Shown: positions 35,484 through 47,130 of the stretch, one piece after another | Layout: each line of letters begins with the position of its first letter | How positions within the stretch are numbered: position 1 is the stretch's first letter | Origin: Omphiscola glabra | Taxonomy: Eukaryota > Mollusca > Gastropoda > Lymnaeidae | NCBI GenBank assembly: GCA_964017045.1 | Contig: OZ024807.1 | Coordinates: 17,039,941-17,103,940, forward strand | Direction of reading: 5' to 3' | DNA: 64,000 nt | Position numbers and translations under genes: made by a program | The notes under the pieces: generated by a model | What the model was told of the DNA's origin: nothing | Databases searched by the model: none | What the model saw: the letters and a program-made list of their open reading frames with translations, nothing else

Positions 35484-35604
35484 TTGCAAAACATATCGGA
35501 ATTTCTACTTCTATACACAGGTAAGTTGTCGATATAGTCATAAACCCGGGAGACCGATGCTGAGGGCTGTCTGATGTCCCTGCATGTTTTATTAGATGCC
35601 ATTA
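35484..35604 (-). CDS. Weak candidate exon, unknown protein
   Basis: On the minus strand an acceptor-like TTCTGTGACCGCAG precedes a frame reading MASNKTCRDIRQPSASVSRV, then YDYIDNLPVYRSRNSDMFCK. It either stops at TAA (35480-35482) or uses a donor-like CAAGTAAAT just before. The peptide is compositionally protein-like, with an acidic/tyrosine motif (YDYIDNLP). Entry in phase 1 would fit the 50.6 kb exon too, so a short alternative 3' end is conceivable. No family is recognised. Confidence 0.25.
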
Positions 35605-35822
35605 CTGCGGTCACAGAACAGCTCTCTCGTTTTTTTTTATGGTTCACTGATCCAAACATTGTGGAAACAAAGACAAAGATAGTGTCCACTGTCTTCCCCC
35701 CCCCCCCCCCCCGTCCCCCAAACAGCAAAACCAAGAAAATGTACCATGCTGCATGTTAGATTTCATCCCGAGTAGTTCACCTCCAACATTTTGTTTGGGG
35801 AGATGGGAGAAATGGGGAGGAC

Positions 35823-35824
<2 letters not shown>
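35605..35824. other. Non-coding spacer
   Basis: Contains a T-run near 35631 and C-runs at about 35696-35712. No gene is recognised. Confidence 0.4.

Positions 35825-35891
<67 letters not shown>
35825..35891. repeat. (GA)n microsatellite
   Basis: About 33 uninterrupted GA units. Confidence 0.99.
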
Positions 35892-35894
<3 letters not shown>

Positions 35895-36030
35895 CCATCA
35901 CTGTCAAAACTGTCACATATATTCTTTGGTGTGTTTGGAATTGCAGACGGGGAGTGGGGGGTGGGGGTGGAGACATACTGGATGAATGAAATAAAAGGGA
36001 TAGGGCGACAGATGGGTTGTGTGAGTGGGG

Positions 36031-36690
36031 TGGCTAGTGTTGGAGCAGGCCAGGGCCCTACATAGTCTGTACCACCACTGATGATGTTGGCTAGTGTTGG
36101 AGCAGGCCAGGGCCCTACATAGTCTGTGCCGCCACCGATGATGTTGGCTAATGTTGGAGCAGGCCAGGGCCCTACATAGTCTGTACCGCCACTGATGATA
36201 TTGGCTAGTGTTGGAGCAGGCCAGGGCCCTACATAGTCTGTACCACCACTGATGATATTGGCTAGTGTTGGAGCAGGCCAGGGCCCTACATAGTCTGTAC
36301 CGCCACTGATGATGTTGGCTAGTGTTGGAGCAGGCCAGGGCCCTACATAGTCTGTACCGCCACTGATGATGTTGGCTAGTGTTGGAGCAGGCCAGGGCCC
36401 TACATAGTCTGTACCGCCACTGATGATGGTGGCTTGTGTTGGAGCAGGTCAGGGCCCTACATAGTCTGTACCGACACTGATGATGTTGGCTAGTGTTGGA
36501 GCAGGCCATGTCCCTACAAAGTCTGTACCGCCACTGATGATCTGATGATGGTGGCTAATGTTGGAGCAGGCCAGGGCCCTACATAGTCTGTACCGCCACT
36601 GATGATGGTGGCTTGTGTTGGAGCAGGCCAGGGCCCTACATAGTCTGTACCGCCACTGATGATGATGATGGTGGCTAGTGTTGGGGGTGA
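36031..36690. repeat. 56-57 bp minisatellite, about 11 copies
   Basis: The unit includes GGCTAGTGTTGGAGCAGGCC, then AGGGCCCTACATAGTCTGTA and CCGCCACTGATGATG. Two units carry extra GATGAT repeats. The minus strand stays open for 198 codons as a repeat peptide. Confidence 0.97.
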
Positions 36691-36760
36691 CTATAGGTGG
36701 AGTAGATGAAGGAGGGTTCGGCTGCAGGTGGTGGTGAGGTGGTTAGGGGGGGGGGGGTGC

Positions 36761-37018
36761 TGGGTTGCCGAATGGTCTAAACTTAGTCCATGCAAGCTAG
36801 TGGACTGGAGACCAATCCTCCAAAAAACAAACAGACGTAGAACGCCTAAGAGCACAGGGAAACACACAAGACAAACTGCTGGTCATCTACTGAATCCTGG
36901 CATATTTCCAGTCGTCTTGACTAAGTCTTGCCATTGGATCAAATAGGCAAGGACGAGAGAGTGAGGCTGACGAATTGAGAAACTCTCCCTCACTTTTAAA
37001 CTAAATACAGCTCAAGCC
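36761..37018 (+). mobile_element. Probable tRNA-derived SINE
   Basis: The 5' end GGTTGCCGAATGGTCTAAAC resembles a tRNA A-box region, followed by TAGTCCATGCAAGCTAGTGG and GGAGACCAATCC in the place of a worn B-box. The body contains TTCCAGTCGTCTTGACTAAG and GAGTGAGGCTGACGAATTG, with complementary CTCTCCCTCAC. It is unlike the surrounding arrays. Exact ends and target duplications were not found. Confidence 0.5.
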
Positions 37019-37044
37019 AAGGCTATTACTGAAGCTGAAAATAG

Positions 37045-37560
37045 GTGGGATAGCTAGAGATGGGGGTAGCTAGAGCTGGGATAGCTAGAGATGGGGGTAG
37101 CTAGAGCTGGGATAGCTAGAGATGGGGGTAGCTAGAGCTGGGATAGCTAGAGGTGGATTGCTAGAGGTGGGATTGTTAGAGGTGGGATAGCTAGTGGTGG
37201 GATTGCTAGAGCTGGGATATAGCTAGAGGTGGGGGTTAGAGGTGGGGTGGCTAGAATTGAGGGTGCCTAGAGACGGGGATGGATAGTGTTTGATGCGGTC
37301 ACAAGTGTGGTAGTGTGGGGTGGGTTGCAAGGGGTTGGTTATGGTGGGATATTTAGACGTGGGATGGCTACAGGTGAGTTAGTGTGGCTACAGGTGGGTT
37401 AGTGTGGCTACAGGTGGGTTAGTGTGGCTACAGGTGGGTTAGTGTGGCTACAGGTGGGTTAGTGTGGCTACAGGTGGGATAGTGTGGCTACAGGTGGGAT
37501 AGTGTGGCTACAGGTGGGATAGTGTGGCTACAGATGGGATATTGTGGCTTCAGGTGGTAT
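37045..37560. repeat. Two adjoining G-rich minisatellites
   Basis: The first (37045-37260) repeats TAGCTAGAGATGGGGG and GCTAGAGCTGGGA in alternation. The second (37367-37560) repeats GGCTACAGGTGGGTTAGTGT about ten times, changing to GGGATAG toward the right. Confidence 0.92.
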
Positions 37561-38500
37561 AGTGGCGAACGTTGCGATGCGAGAAGCCTATTACAAGAAA
37601 ATATTTTTAGTGATCTCGACCGCGAGATTTCGCGATGGTGGTATTCTTATGGTGACCAGAATATTGCTCACATGACAAACGCGCACAGAAAACTCCGCAA
37701 TACGTTACTGCACACATCAAAATCGCGCACAGAAAATCGCTCCCTCAGAAAAATGCGCACACTTGTTTAGAGTTAAAACGGTTTAGTTGGTTATATATGA
37801 TACTATCAGTGTATAATAGGTCAGTTTCCAGTGTCATCATAACGCATGTGTTTCCTGGGCATGTCAAATGTCATTCAATACAAACATAACTTTATGTCCA
37901 TTCATAAATTATCTAGCATGTCAAATTAAATTTGTAAAAATTCGGTGAACTTCACACAGAGCCAACACCACACACAGCCAACTATATTTTCGCCCTTGTT
38001 AGAGTCTCGTATCCCGTTGATTCCACCCCTCCCCACCCCAACACTCTCTGGCCGGCGCGTCCTCGGGTGACCTCTATGTAATGGGTTCTAATGACGATGG
38101 GATTATCATTACCCTCACAGCTGTCTGCATAGCCCTGACTGACAGGTTAACAACAATTGACCTTTATATGCCTGGGGGATGGGGGTGACGGAAAGTATGA
38201 TGCTGATTGGTGGAAGGATACGGGGGTCAGCGGGATAGATATTAGGAGAGAACATTTTCAGTAAAGGTGAGTTATCAGGTTCAGTAGGATAGAGAGAAGG
38301 AGAGGGAAGTAAGGTGGGGGAGGGGGCACTGTCGGTCGGATAGACAGAAAGTGGAAATATTAAGTGAAATGAAGGTATGGGTTGAGTAAGATGATTGTCA
38401 AACACGGGAGTGAGAGACTGGCTGCGAGAAATGGAGTGAGTTACAGTTGTAGAAAGGGAGGGATAGATAGGGAGGGAGGGATAGAGAAGGAGGGAGGGAT
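37561..38500. other. Non-coding unique stretch
   Basis: 37565-37770 has unusual CGCGAGATTTCGCG and repeated GCGCACAGAAAA strings. GGGAGGGATAG repeats precede the next array at 38455-38500. No gene is recognised. Confidence 0.4.
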
Positions 38501-40692
38501 AACAGAAATACAGGGCAATAACAGAGGGACAGGGCAGTAACAGAGAGACAGGGCGATAACAGAGAGACAGGGCGATAACAGAGAGACCGGGCAATAACAG
38601 AGAGACAGGGCAATAACAGAGAGACAGGGCAATAAGAGAGAGACAGGGCAATAAGAGAGAGACGGCAATAGACAGGGCAATAACAGAGAGACAGGGCAAT
38701 AACAGAGAGACAAGGCAATAACAGAGAGACAGGGTAATAACAGAGAGACAGGGTAATAACAGAGAGACATGGCAATGACAGAGAGTCGGGGCAATAACAG
38801 AGAGACGGGGTAATAACAGAGAGACATGGCAATGACAGAGAGACATGGCAATGACAGAGAGAGACAGGGCAAAATGACAGAGAGACATGGCAATGACAGA
38901 GAGACATGGCAATGACAGAGAGACATGGCAATGACAGAGAGACGTGGCAATGACAGAGAGACATGGCAATGACAGAGAGACATGGCAATGACAGAGAGAC
39001 ATGGCAATGACAGAGAGAGACATGGCAATGACAGAGACATGGCAATGACAGAGAGACATGGCAATGACAGAGAGACATGGCAATGACAGAGAGACATGGC
39101 AATGACAGAGACATGCCAATGACAGAGAGACATGGCAATGACAGAGAGACATGGCAATGACAGAGAGACATGGCAATGACAGAGAGACATGGCAATGACA
39201 GAGAGAGACATGGCAATGACAGAGAGACATGGCAATGACAGAGAGACGTGGCAATGACAGAGAGACATGGCAATGACAGAGAGACGTGGCAATGACAGAG
39301 AGACGTGGCAATGACAGAGAGACGTGGCAATGACAGAGAGAGACATGGCAATGACAGAGAGACGTGGCAATGACAGAGAGAGACATGCCAATGACAGAGA
39401 GACGTGGCAATGACAGAGAGACGTGGCAATGACAGAGAGACGTGGCAATGACAGAGAGAGACGTGGCAATGACAGAGAGAGACAGGGCAAAATGACAGAG
39501 AGATATGGCAATGACAGAGAGACATGGCAATGACAGAGAGACATGGCAATGACAGAGAGACATGGCAATGACAGAGAGAGACATGGCAATGACAGAGAGA
39601 CATGGCAATGACAGAGAGACATGGCAATGACAGAGAGACATGGCAATGACAGAGAAAGACATGGCAATGACAGAGAGAGACATGGCAATGACAGAGAGAG
39701 ACATGGCAATGACAGAGAGACATGATAATGACAGAGATACGTGGCAATGACAGAGAGAGACATGGCAATGACAGAGAGACGTGGCAATGACAGAGAGAGA
39801 CATGGCAATGACAGAGAGACATGGCAATGACAGAGAGACGTGGCAATGACAGAGAGACGTGGCAATGACAGAGAGACGTGGCAATGACAGAGAGACGTGG
39901 CAATGACAGAGAGACGTGGCAATGACAGAGAGAGACGTGGCAATGACAGAGAGACGTGGCAATGACAGAGAGAGACATGCCAATGACAGAGAGACGTGGC
40001 AATGACAGAGAGACGTGGCAATGACAGAGAGACATGGCAATGACAGAGAGACGTGGCAATGACAGAGAGACATGGCAATGACAGAGAGACATGGCAATGA
40101 CAGAGAGACGTGGCAATGACAGAGAGACGTGGCAATGACAGAGAGACATGGCAATGACAGAGAGACATGGCAATGACAGAGAGAGACAGGGCAAAATGAC
40201 AGAGAGAGACGTGGCAATGACAGAGAGACATGGCAATGACAGAGAGACATGGCAATGACAGAGAGAGACAGGGCAAAATGACAGAGAGACATGGCAATGA
40301 CAGAGAGACATGGCAATGACAGAGAGACATGGCAATGACAGAGAGACATGGCAATGACAGAGAGAGACATGGCAATGACAGAGAGACATGGCAATGACAG
40401 AGAGACATGGCAATGACAGAGAGAGACATGGCAATGACAGAGACATGGCAATGACAGAGAGACATGGCAATGACAGAGAGACATGGCAATGACAGAGAGA
40501 CGTGGCAATGACAGAGAGACATGGCAATGACAGAGAGACATGGCAATGACAGAGAGAGACAGGGCAAAATGACAGAGAGACATGGCAATGACAGAGAGAC
40601 ATGGCAATGACAGAGAGACATGGCAATGACAGAGAGACATGGCAATGACAGAGAGAGACATGGCAATGACAGAGAGAGACAGGGCAAAATGA
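38501..40692. repeat. 19-bp minisatellite, about 115 copies
   Basis: The core unit is GACATGGCAATGACAGAGA. The left 300 bp use GGGCAATAACAGAGA-type units. The rest is GACATGG or GACGTGG with occasional GAGAGA-lengthened units and rare ACAGGGCAAAATG units. A 19-bp period without minus-strand stops leaves all three minus frames open for 762-848 codons. These are not genes. Confidence 0.98.
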
Positions 40693-40996
40693 CAACGTAT
40701 ATGCTATAAAAGAAAAAAGAATAAAACAATTTATTGCATTCATTTGTATGGGATGAAAGGAAAGGGGGGAGGAGACAACAAATTGTCCCTGGTTAGGTCA
40801 GGACTCCCGGCAGCATTGTCTAGAGAGACAAACGAGTGTGAATGTCAAGGTAGATTTGTTGGAGGGGGTCGCTGGTTGGGGGGGGGGCGGTTAGTAGAGG
40901 GGGGTTGTTTAAGGCGGTTGATAGGGGTCGCGGGACAATGCAGATTGGGCTTTGTAAAATCATGAGTTTAAAGTTCATTGAATACTGTGCGGGTCG
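40693..40996. other. Non-coding spacer
   Basis: G-rich at 40860-40905 with a G-run. No gene is recognised. Confidence 0.4.
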
Positions 40997-41190
40997 ATGA
41001 AAACCACTGGTCATTATTAGTGTGTTCGAGTATCATGAAAACCACTGGTCATTATTAGTGTGTTCGAGTATCATGAAAACCACTGGTCATTATTAGTGTG
41101 TTCGAGTATCATGAAAACCACTGGTCATTATTAGTGTGTTTGAGTATCATGAAAACCACTGGTCATTATAAGTGTGTTCTAGTATCATGT
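40997..41190. repeat. 38-bp tandem repeat, 5 copies
   Basis: ATGAAAACCACTGGTCATTA followed by TTAGTGTGTTCGAGTATC recurs from 40997 every 38 bp. Confidence 0.96.
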
Positions 41191-41569
41191 TCGAGTATCA
41201 TGTTGACACGAGAGAATGTAATTGTGCTTATACGCAGGTGTGTATGTATCTATGTGTCTGTATATATTGGTGTGTTTGTACGCATTTATGTAAACTGTAT
41301 GTTTGTATGCATACGTATGTAATTGTAAAATGTATATCCACGTGTTGATGTATATGTCTATGATTTGTATGTGTGTGTAAGCGTGGATGTGTGAATGTAA
41401 GTATATCAAATGTAGGAAAACCCTCCCATGGTAGCAACAATTTTTTTAAAAAGTAAGACTGCGATGGACATGACACCTTGAGAGGATGCAAAAGTGATCT
41501 AAGGGAAGAAACCTATGGGGCAGACGTCTCACCGGTCGAACAAGTCTGAGATGGATGGACTATTTAGAG
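41191..41569. other. TG-rich low-complexity segment and spacer
   Basis: 41225-41410 is TGTATG/TGTGTG-rich without a clear unit. The remainder is unique. Confidence 0.5.
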
Positions 41570-41682
41570 CAGTGGTTCTCAGCCTTCCTAAATCCGCAAC
41601 CCTTTAATACAGTTCGTCATGTTGTGGCGACCCCTAGCCACAAAGTTATTTTTGTTTCTACTTAAATGTGTTTTCAGATGGT
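41570..41682. mobile_element. Truncated SPIN/OposCharlie-like hAT MITE
   Basis: Begins CAGTGGTTCTCAGCCTTCCT, continues CCCTTTAATACAGTTCGTCA and GTGTTTTCAGATGGTC, then stops where a CT microsatellite starts. Same orientation as the copy at 24962. The far terminus and target duplication are lost. Confidence 0.75.
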
Positions 41683-41689
41683 CTCTCTG

Positions 41690-41722
<33 letters not shown>
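41683..41722. repeat. (CT)n microsatellite
   Basis: CTCTGT then CTCTCT repeats, directly replacing the missing end of the hAT copy. Confidence 0.95.
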
Positions 41723-41727
<5 letters not shown>

Positions 41728-41984
41728 ACAGGACCTCGCTTCAAATCTGTTGTCAGCCGAGCGGATCTCTAACGAGGAGCTGACGAGGGCTGCTACACTT
41801 GTTGAATCCTAATGCTACTAACAATGACCACCATAAAGGACCACTCGACTCTGACTCCCGGTCAAGTGGGAAAAGATTCTATTTTTATCGCGCCTTTCCA
41901 TCTGGGACTTAATAAACGGCGCATCGGACCATGAGAGAATCGGACGGTGATAATAACGGTTGGACGATTGACATGGAACTGCAC

Positions 41985-42390
41985 ACGTACACACATAATG
42001 GAACTACACACGTACACACCTAATGTAACTACACACCTAATGTAACTACACACCTAATGGAACTACACACCTAATGGAACTACACACCTAATGGAACTAC
42101 ACACGGACAAACCTAATGGAACTACACACACGCATAATGGAACTACACACGCACACACATAATGGAACTACACACGTACACACCTAATGGAACTACACAC
42201 GTACACACCTAATGGAACTACACACGTACACACCTAATGGAACTACACACGTACACACCTAATGGAACTACACGTACACACCTAATGGAACTACCCACGT
42301 ACACACCTAATAGAACTACACATGTACACACATAATGGAACTACACACGTACACACCTACTGGAACTACACACTTACACGCATAATTACA
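41985..42390. repeat. 24-25 bp minisatellite, about 17 copies
   Basis: The unit is GGAACTACACACGTACACAC plus CTAAT. Several units lack the GTACACAC block, giving periods of about 17. Confidence 0.95.
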
Positions 42391-42486
42391 GTTAATGCTA
42401 GGGGAATGACAATAAGGTTACGACAGAGAATGTCCTCAGTTGTAATAGACAGTTTTAAAAGAGGGTGTCAGCATTAAAAACAAGCT

Positions 42487-42778
42487 ATCCATCAGAGATA
42501 TAAACTGTCTATCAAAGATATAAACTGTCTATCAAAGATATAAACTGTCTATCAAAGATATAAACTGTCTATCAAAGATATAAACTGTCTATCAAAGATA
42601 TAAACTGTCTATCAAAGATATAAACTATCTATCAAAGATATAAACTGTCTAACAGAGAAACAAACTACCTAAAAATGATATAAACTATCTAAAAATGATA
42701 TAAACTATCTAAAAATGATATAAACTATCTAAAAATGATATAAACTATCTAAAAATGATATAACGATCTAAAAAGATA
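42487..42778. repeat. 20-bp minisatellite with TCF/LEF-like cores
   Basis: The left part repeats TATCAAAGATATAAACTGTC exactly every 20 bp. Seven units keep ATCAAAG. The right part drifts to CTAAAAATGATATAAACTAT and loses the motif. Confidence 0.97.
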
Positions 42779-43077
42779 TAAAATAGAAAAAATAAAACAA
42801 AGGTTCCCAGTTCAATAAAATACAATATTAGGAAATAGGGTTGGGGGGGGGGAATGTAAAAAAAAAAAAAAAAAGGAAGAAAAGACAACCAATGGATGCA
42901 TCATATGTTTGCTTTTCGCCAGCGGTGTTGTATGTTCAACATTTGACAACCAAAGTCCCCCCCCCCCCCGGTCAGTAAACCAGCTCACCCGCATGCCAGG
43001 CAGAAACAAATAATCTTTCAATGTTTTCTCGCCGCCGCCTCGTGTTTTGCTCGCCCAAGAAGCTCGTGTGAGCCCAG
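42779..43077. other. Homopolymer-rich spacer
   Basis: G-run near 42844, A-run near 42857 and C-run at about 42957-42969. Confidence 0.45.
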
Positions 43078-43176
43078 GCGGAAAGACAGGACCATATCGC
43101 AGACTTTCCTACAATCACTCAATAATAGACGTGCCTAACAATAACAAACAAGATGTCTGTCAGTCGGGCTATGATG
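43078..43176 (+). CDS. Weak candidate 99-bp exon, unknown protein
   Basis: A 99-bp segment lies between acceptor-like GTGAGCCCAG and donor-like GATGGTAACC. It is phase 1 at both ends and reads GKTGPYRRLSYNHSIIDV, then PNNNKQDVCQSGYDG. The symmetric phase and protein-like composition are suggestive. The acceptor lacks a strong pyrimidine tract, and no neighbouring exon or family was recognised. Confidence 0.22.
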
Positions 43177-43737
43177 GTAACCAGGTTTTTCTTACACCCG
43201 GCCCCCCCCAACCCACCCAGCCCTCATAAGCTCCTCCCCCCCTCCCCCACTACACCCACACACTAAATCGGTGGTAGTATTAAAAAAAAAAGGGACAACC
43301 CTTCTAGCATGTTTAACTCTATCTTATATGAAAACGTATTAGTATTGAACATATTCCAAATAGCTTTAATGTATCCTTGTTGGCTTGAGTAAAGTGCAGC
43401 ACACCGCACAAGAACTTCTTTTTTAAAAAAAATATATATTTTTTAACTAACCAACCCATGTCCCACATTTAACAAGGTTTTTACAAAAATTAAAATAAAC
43501 GAAACATTTTTTTTCTTGTAGAGCATCAGAGAGAGTCAACAATAAGATCTCCTGACTACGAAAATACGCAGCACCAGCTTCAAGTCCTATTACCACGATT
43601 TTTTTTACCCTCCCCTTTACCCGTTACCCATTCTAAGACCGACTCCCAACCTTTCCTACAGTGATTATTACTTTTTTTAAATCTATAAATCTATTTGAGG
43701 TGGTGGGGGTGTGGGAGAGGAGAGGGACTGTTTAAAG
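43177..43737. other. Non-coding spacer
   Basis: C-rich near 43201-43260, AT-rich after that. No gene is recognised. Confidence 0.4.
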
Positions 43738-43943
43738 CAGCGGTTCTCAACATGTGGGTCGCGATCCCTTGGGCGGTCGAACGACCCTTACACAGGGGTC
43801 ACCTAAGACCATCGGAAAACACGTTTTATGAAGTAACAGCGAAAAATGATTTTATGGTTGGGGGGGGGGGGGGGGGGGTCACCACAACATGGGTGAGGAA
43901 CTGTGGTAAAGGGTCGCGGCATTAGGAAGGTTGGGAACCACTT
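43738..43943. mobile_element. SPIN/OposCharlie-like hAT MITE
   Basis: Starts CAGCGGTTCTCAACATGTGG, then GTCGCGATCCCTTGGGCGGT, CACCTAAGACCATCGG and TGAAGTAACAGCGAAAAATG, and ends GCATTAGGAAGGTTGGGAAC then CACTT. Flanks GTTTAAAG (43730-43737) and GTTTAAAA (43944-43951) match at 7 of 8 bases. A 19-G run at about 43860-43878 replaces what should be a short G stretch before GTCACCACAACATG. Confidence 0.85.
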
Positions 43944-43951
43944 GTTTAAAA

Positions 43952-45115
43952 AGTCATGATTATTCTATGACGGATCCCGCACTCCCATGGGTTAATTTTT
44001 TTAATATTTAATCTTGGGATCACGCCTAATAAGAAGACACCAGACCCGCTTGAACAAGTCGCTTTAGTTAAGAATAAAGGGGGCTTAACTACTTTTCAGT
44101 GCACACCTTGCTTGGCACTGTACACCAGTCGTTGAGTTACGTCACTTGGGAATGAGCGGGGAAAAAATGATGGAGGGGAGGGGTGGGCAGTGAGTAATAA
44201 TTTGTTTCCTTCATGTAATTGATGTCACAACATATTTTTTTCTTTCAATTTTCAATCTTCTCTGATCGCATCACATACTGAACACACGAAAGCGAGGCAA
44301 CGTATGTTGAGAAAGAAGGGGGGGGGGGCGGACAGTTTTGTGGTCCAAGTGATGAAAGTTAAAGGAGAGAGAGGGAGGGTGGGGAGAGAGTCACGAGGTA
44401 GAGAAGTTCCAATTTTAAGTGAGTCCAGAGAGTGAGAGAGTGAGAGAGTGAGAGAAAGTGGATAGAAGCAGTCAGTGACATCAAGTGGGCAGTGCTAATT
44501 ATACGCCAGGGGAGATACACATCTCTGGTGAAGTCCTCGATGGAGAGTGGTCGGACCTTTGTAGTTTCTAGAAATTAGCAGCCTCGTCCTTGAGGCGACC
44601 AGTCGTCATGGAAACTATCTGTAGTTTATTTATTTAGTTACTTGTTATCTGTTCTTATCCAAAGGTTTTGGGGGCGGGGTGGAATGAGAATAGTGTTACT
44701 TTTACAGGACTTCTAATTATTCATATACATTTTTTTGTCCCATTTATGCAACATTATACTGACCCAAGTCATCAGAAATTTCTGATTTATGATATCTTCT
44801 TGAAGACACAGGACACGGTTGATAAAGATACGTTATAGATACGTTTTAAAGTGCCTAAAATACGGCGTAAACATAGCATGAAATGTAAACGAAAGCCGAG
44901 GATTACCTCTTTAAACAGACTTTTTCCCCAATGTATTCGTTGTATCTTCTCGCAAAGGGGGGGGGGGGGGAGGGGGATTTCATTTGGCAAATCAGATCCA
45001 AGTAAGGATGAGGGGTGGGGGGTTAGTTTGAGGGGGGGGGGGTTAGTTGGGGGCGGGCTTATTAATAAGCTCAATGGGTTACTTCCTCTGACTCCCCGAC
45101 GATCCATAATTTTCT
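43952..45115. other. Non-coding stretch with G-runs
   Basis: G-runs occur near 44320-44328, 44957-44968 and 45034-45042, with a GAGAGAGTGAGA-type segment at 44425-44460. No exon is recognised. Confidence 0.45.
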
Positions 45116-45126
45116 CTTGCTCTCTA

Positions 45127-45159
<33 letters not shown>

Positions 45160-45180
45160 TGTTTGTGTGTGTGTGTGTTG
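45116..45180. repeat. Compound CT/TA/TG microsatellite
   Basis: CT repeats, then TATATA, then TGTGTG in sequence. Confidence 0.96.
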
Positions 45181-45329
45181 TCACCCTTACCAGGGCCGCA
45201 TCAGAAGTAAAGTCAATGATAATGTGAAGGAACAAAGGGAGAGGGGGGTGGGGTAATGTTGCCAACAAGACAATATTTTGTACTTAACTGTTCAGTATTT
45301 AAGAAACAATTTGGCCATGTTTCTACCCT

Positions 45330-45467
45330 TCATATTTTTCCCCTTCATATTTCTCCCCCTCATATTTCTCCCCTTCATATTTCTCCCCTTCATATTTCTC
45401 CCCTTCATATTTCTCCCCTTCATATTTCTCCCCTTCATATTTCTCCCCTTCATATTTCTCCCCTTCA
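45330..45467. repeat. 16-bp minisatellite, about 9 copies
   Basis: CTTCATATTTCTCCCC, nearly perfect. Confidence 0.97.
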
Positions 45468-45512
45468 ATTTTAAATCTTTTAAAAAATCTTGAAATTTGG
45501 TATTATTATTTG

Positions 45513-45870
45513 ATAACCATCAATGGTAGAATTGGCCATCAATGGTAGAATTGGCCATCAATGGTAGAATTGGCCATCAATGGTAGAATTGGCCAGCAAT
45601 GGTAGAATTGGCCATCAATGGTAGAATTGGCCATCAATGGTAGCATTGGCCATCAATGGTAGAATTGGCCATCAATGGTAGCATTGGCCATCAATGGCAG
45701 AATTGGCCATCCAGGGTAGATGTAACCATCAATTGTAGAAGTGACCATCAATGGCTGAATTGGCAATACATGTTAGAATTGGCCATCAATGGCAGAATTG
45801 ACCATCAATTCCAGAATTGACCATCAATTGCAGATTTGACCATCAATGGCAGATTTGACCATCAATGGAA
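45513..45870. repeat. 19-bp minisatellite, about 19 copies, decaying rightward
   Basis: The left units are CATCAATGGTAGAATTGGC. To the right they shift to GGCAGAATTGGC, AGAAGTGACC and AGATTTGACC. Left units carry ATTGGCC (CCAAT-type on the minus strand). Confidence 0.95.
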
Positions 45871-47039
45871 GAAGTTAGTGATTTAAAAAAATATATATAT
45901 TAAATCAATAAGGTCTAATCATATATTTTTACAACCAGTTGCCACTGTTGTTGTCAAACTTACACATGCAATATTTTGTGCACTTGTGTGTCATCGGTTT
46001 CTTTCTAGAAAATTTATAAAACAATGGAAAAAAAATACTCTTACTGAATTATTTCATATTCTATTTAATTTAATAAAACACTTTTCAAATTTATTTTGGG
46101 GTCCCGGGGTGGGGGGCGGGCAGCAGCGAGTAAGAGAGGGAAATGTTTAAACTTCGAAAGAGGATGGGGGGGATTTAAAAAAAAATAATTATAGAACCCT
46201 TGTTATAATTGGACTAATTAAGGTAAAATTATTCCGCTGGATTGTTTCGTAATGAATATGCCAATTAAACGTGTGATTTTCCTTTTCCATAGTCTGGTAT
46301 ATTTTAATTGGTGTAAGAGGAAATGTAGGGGAGCTCATAACAAAAATTAATTGATAAAACATGAGGGGAGATTATCATGAAATAATTTATAGATATGCTT
46401 AATAAATAAGTGATAAAGTAAAACTGTTTGCGTGTGTTAAACATCTCTTCGTCTTGATTGTCACATTTTATTTAATACTTAAAATTCCCCCCCCCCCCAA
46501 AAAAAAAAACAACAACCATATTTCCCCCTCTTTTAAACACATTTGTGCGTGCTGTGTGAAAAAGATGCTATCACCCGTCTCAAATGATAAAAGACATTTA
46601 AATGCCAAAGCCAATTTTAATCCGGGGTCATAATCCTGTAAATTAAAAACGTTCTATTTATCATTTCTCCGATTACCTCCCTTTGAGCACAGCCCCTTGT
46701 TCTATAGCCGTATGATTTAAAACAACCCTGGATAATATCTTTTATTTTATAAAGAACAGATAAACATATTTGGAAAGTCTAAAGTTTATCCACTTCTCTT
46801 ATAGATGTCTCAAATGATTCAAAAAGCTTTTGAGAAATAACCGTACACCTTTAGTGGGGCGGGGTCAGGATAGGAGTTTGCAGGGAAAGTGCAGTAATTT
46901 ATTTTTTTTTCTTTCTATTTTTAACAGCTGTTGCGAGTTTACGTCTTTTAAAGGAAAAAAAAAAAAAAAAGAAAAAAAAAGAAAGAAAGAAGAAAAAAAA
47001 ACCGTCAGCAGTGGCAAGACTTCAACCGTGTTTCTGGTC
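45871..47039. other. Non-coding AT-rich stretch
   Basis: Unique AT-rich sequence with C/A-runs near 46488-46509 and A/G-rich low complexity at 46955-47000. No exon is recognised. Confidence 0.45.
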
Positions 47040-47130
47040 CAACAACGAAACGCCGCCCCTCACCGCAAGGTCACGTGACCTCCCATTCATGCCTTCAGTG
47101 GCAAGTTTTATGAATGAACCGCCAGCAAGG
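47040..47130. promoter_or_regulatory. Palindromic nuclear-receptor/E-box element
   Basis: AGGTCACGTGACCT (47068-47081) is a perfect 14-bp palindrome combining CACGTG with inverted AGGTCA half-sites two bases apart. It is followed by CATTCATGCCTTCAGTGGCA (47084 onward), ATGAATGAACC (47110) and CAAGGTCAAGG, another monomeric nuclear-receptor-like half-site. It lies in a small GC-richer island. Confidence 0.4.

Noticed and set aside
36031..36509. 198-codon Cys-rich minus-strand frame
   Set aside because: Repeat-derived, with no unique sequence.
38115..40743. Open frames of 762-848 codons on the minus strand
   Set aside because: They lie in the 19-bp array and are open in all three frames because the unit has no minus-strand stop. 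No domains and no unique coding sequence.
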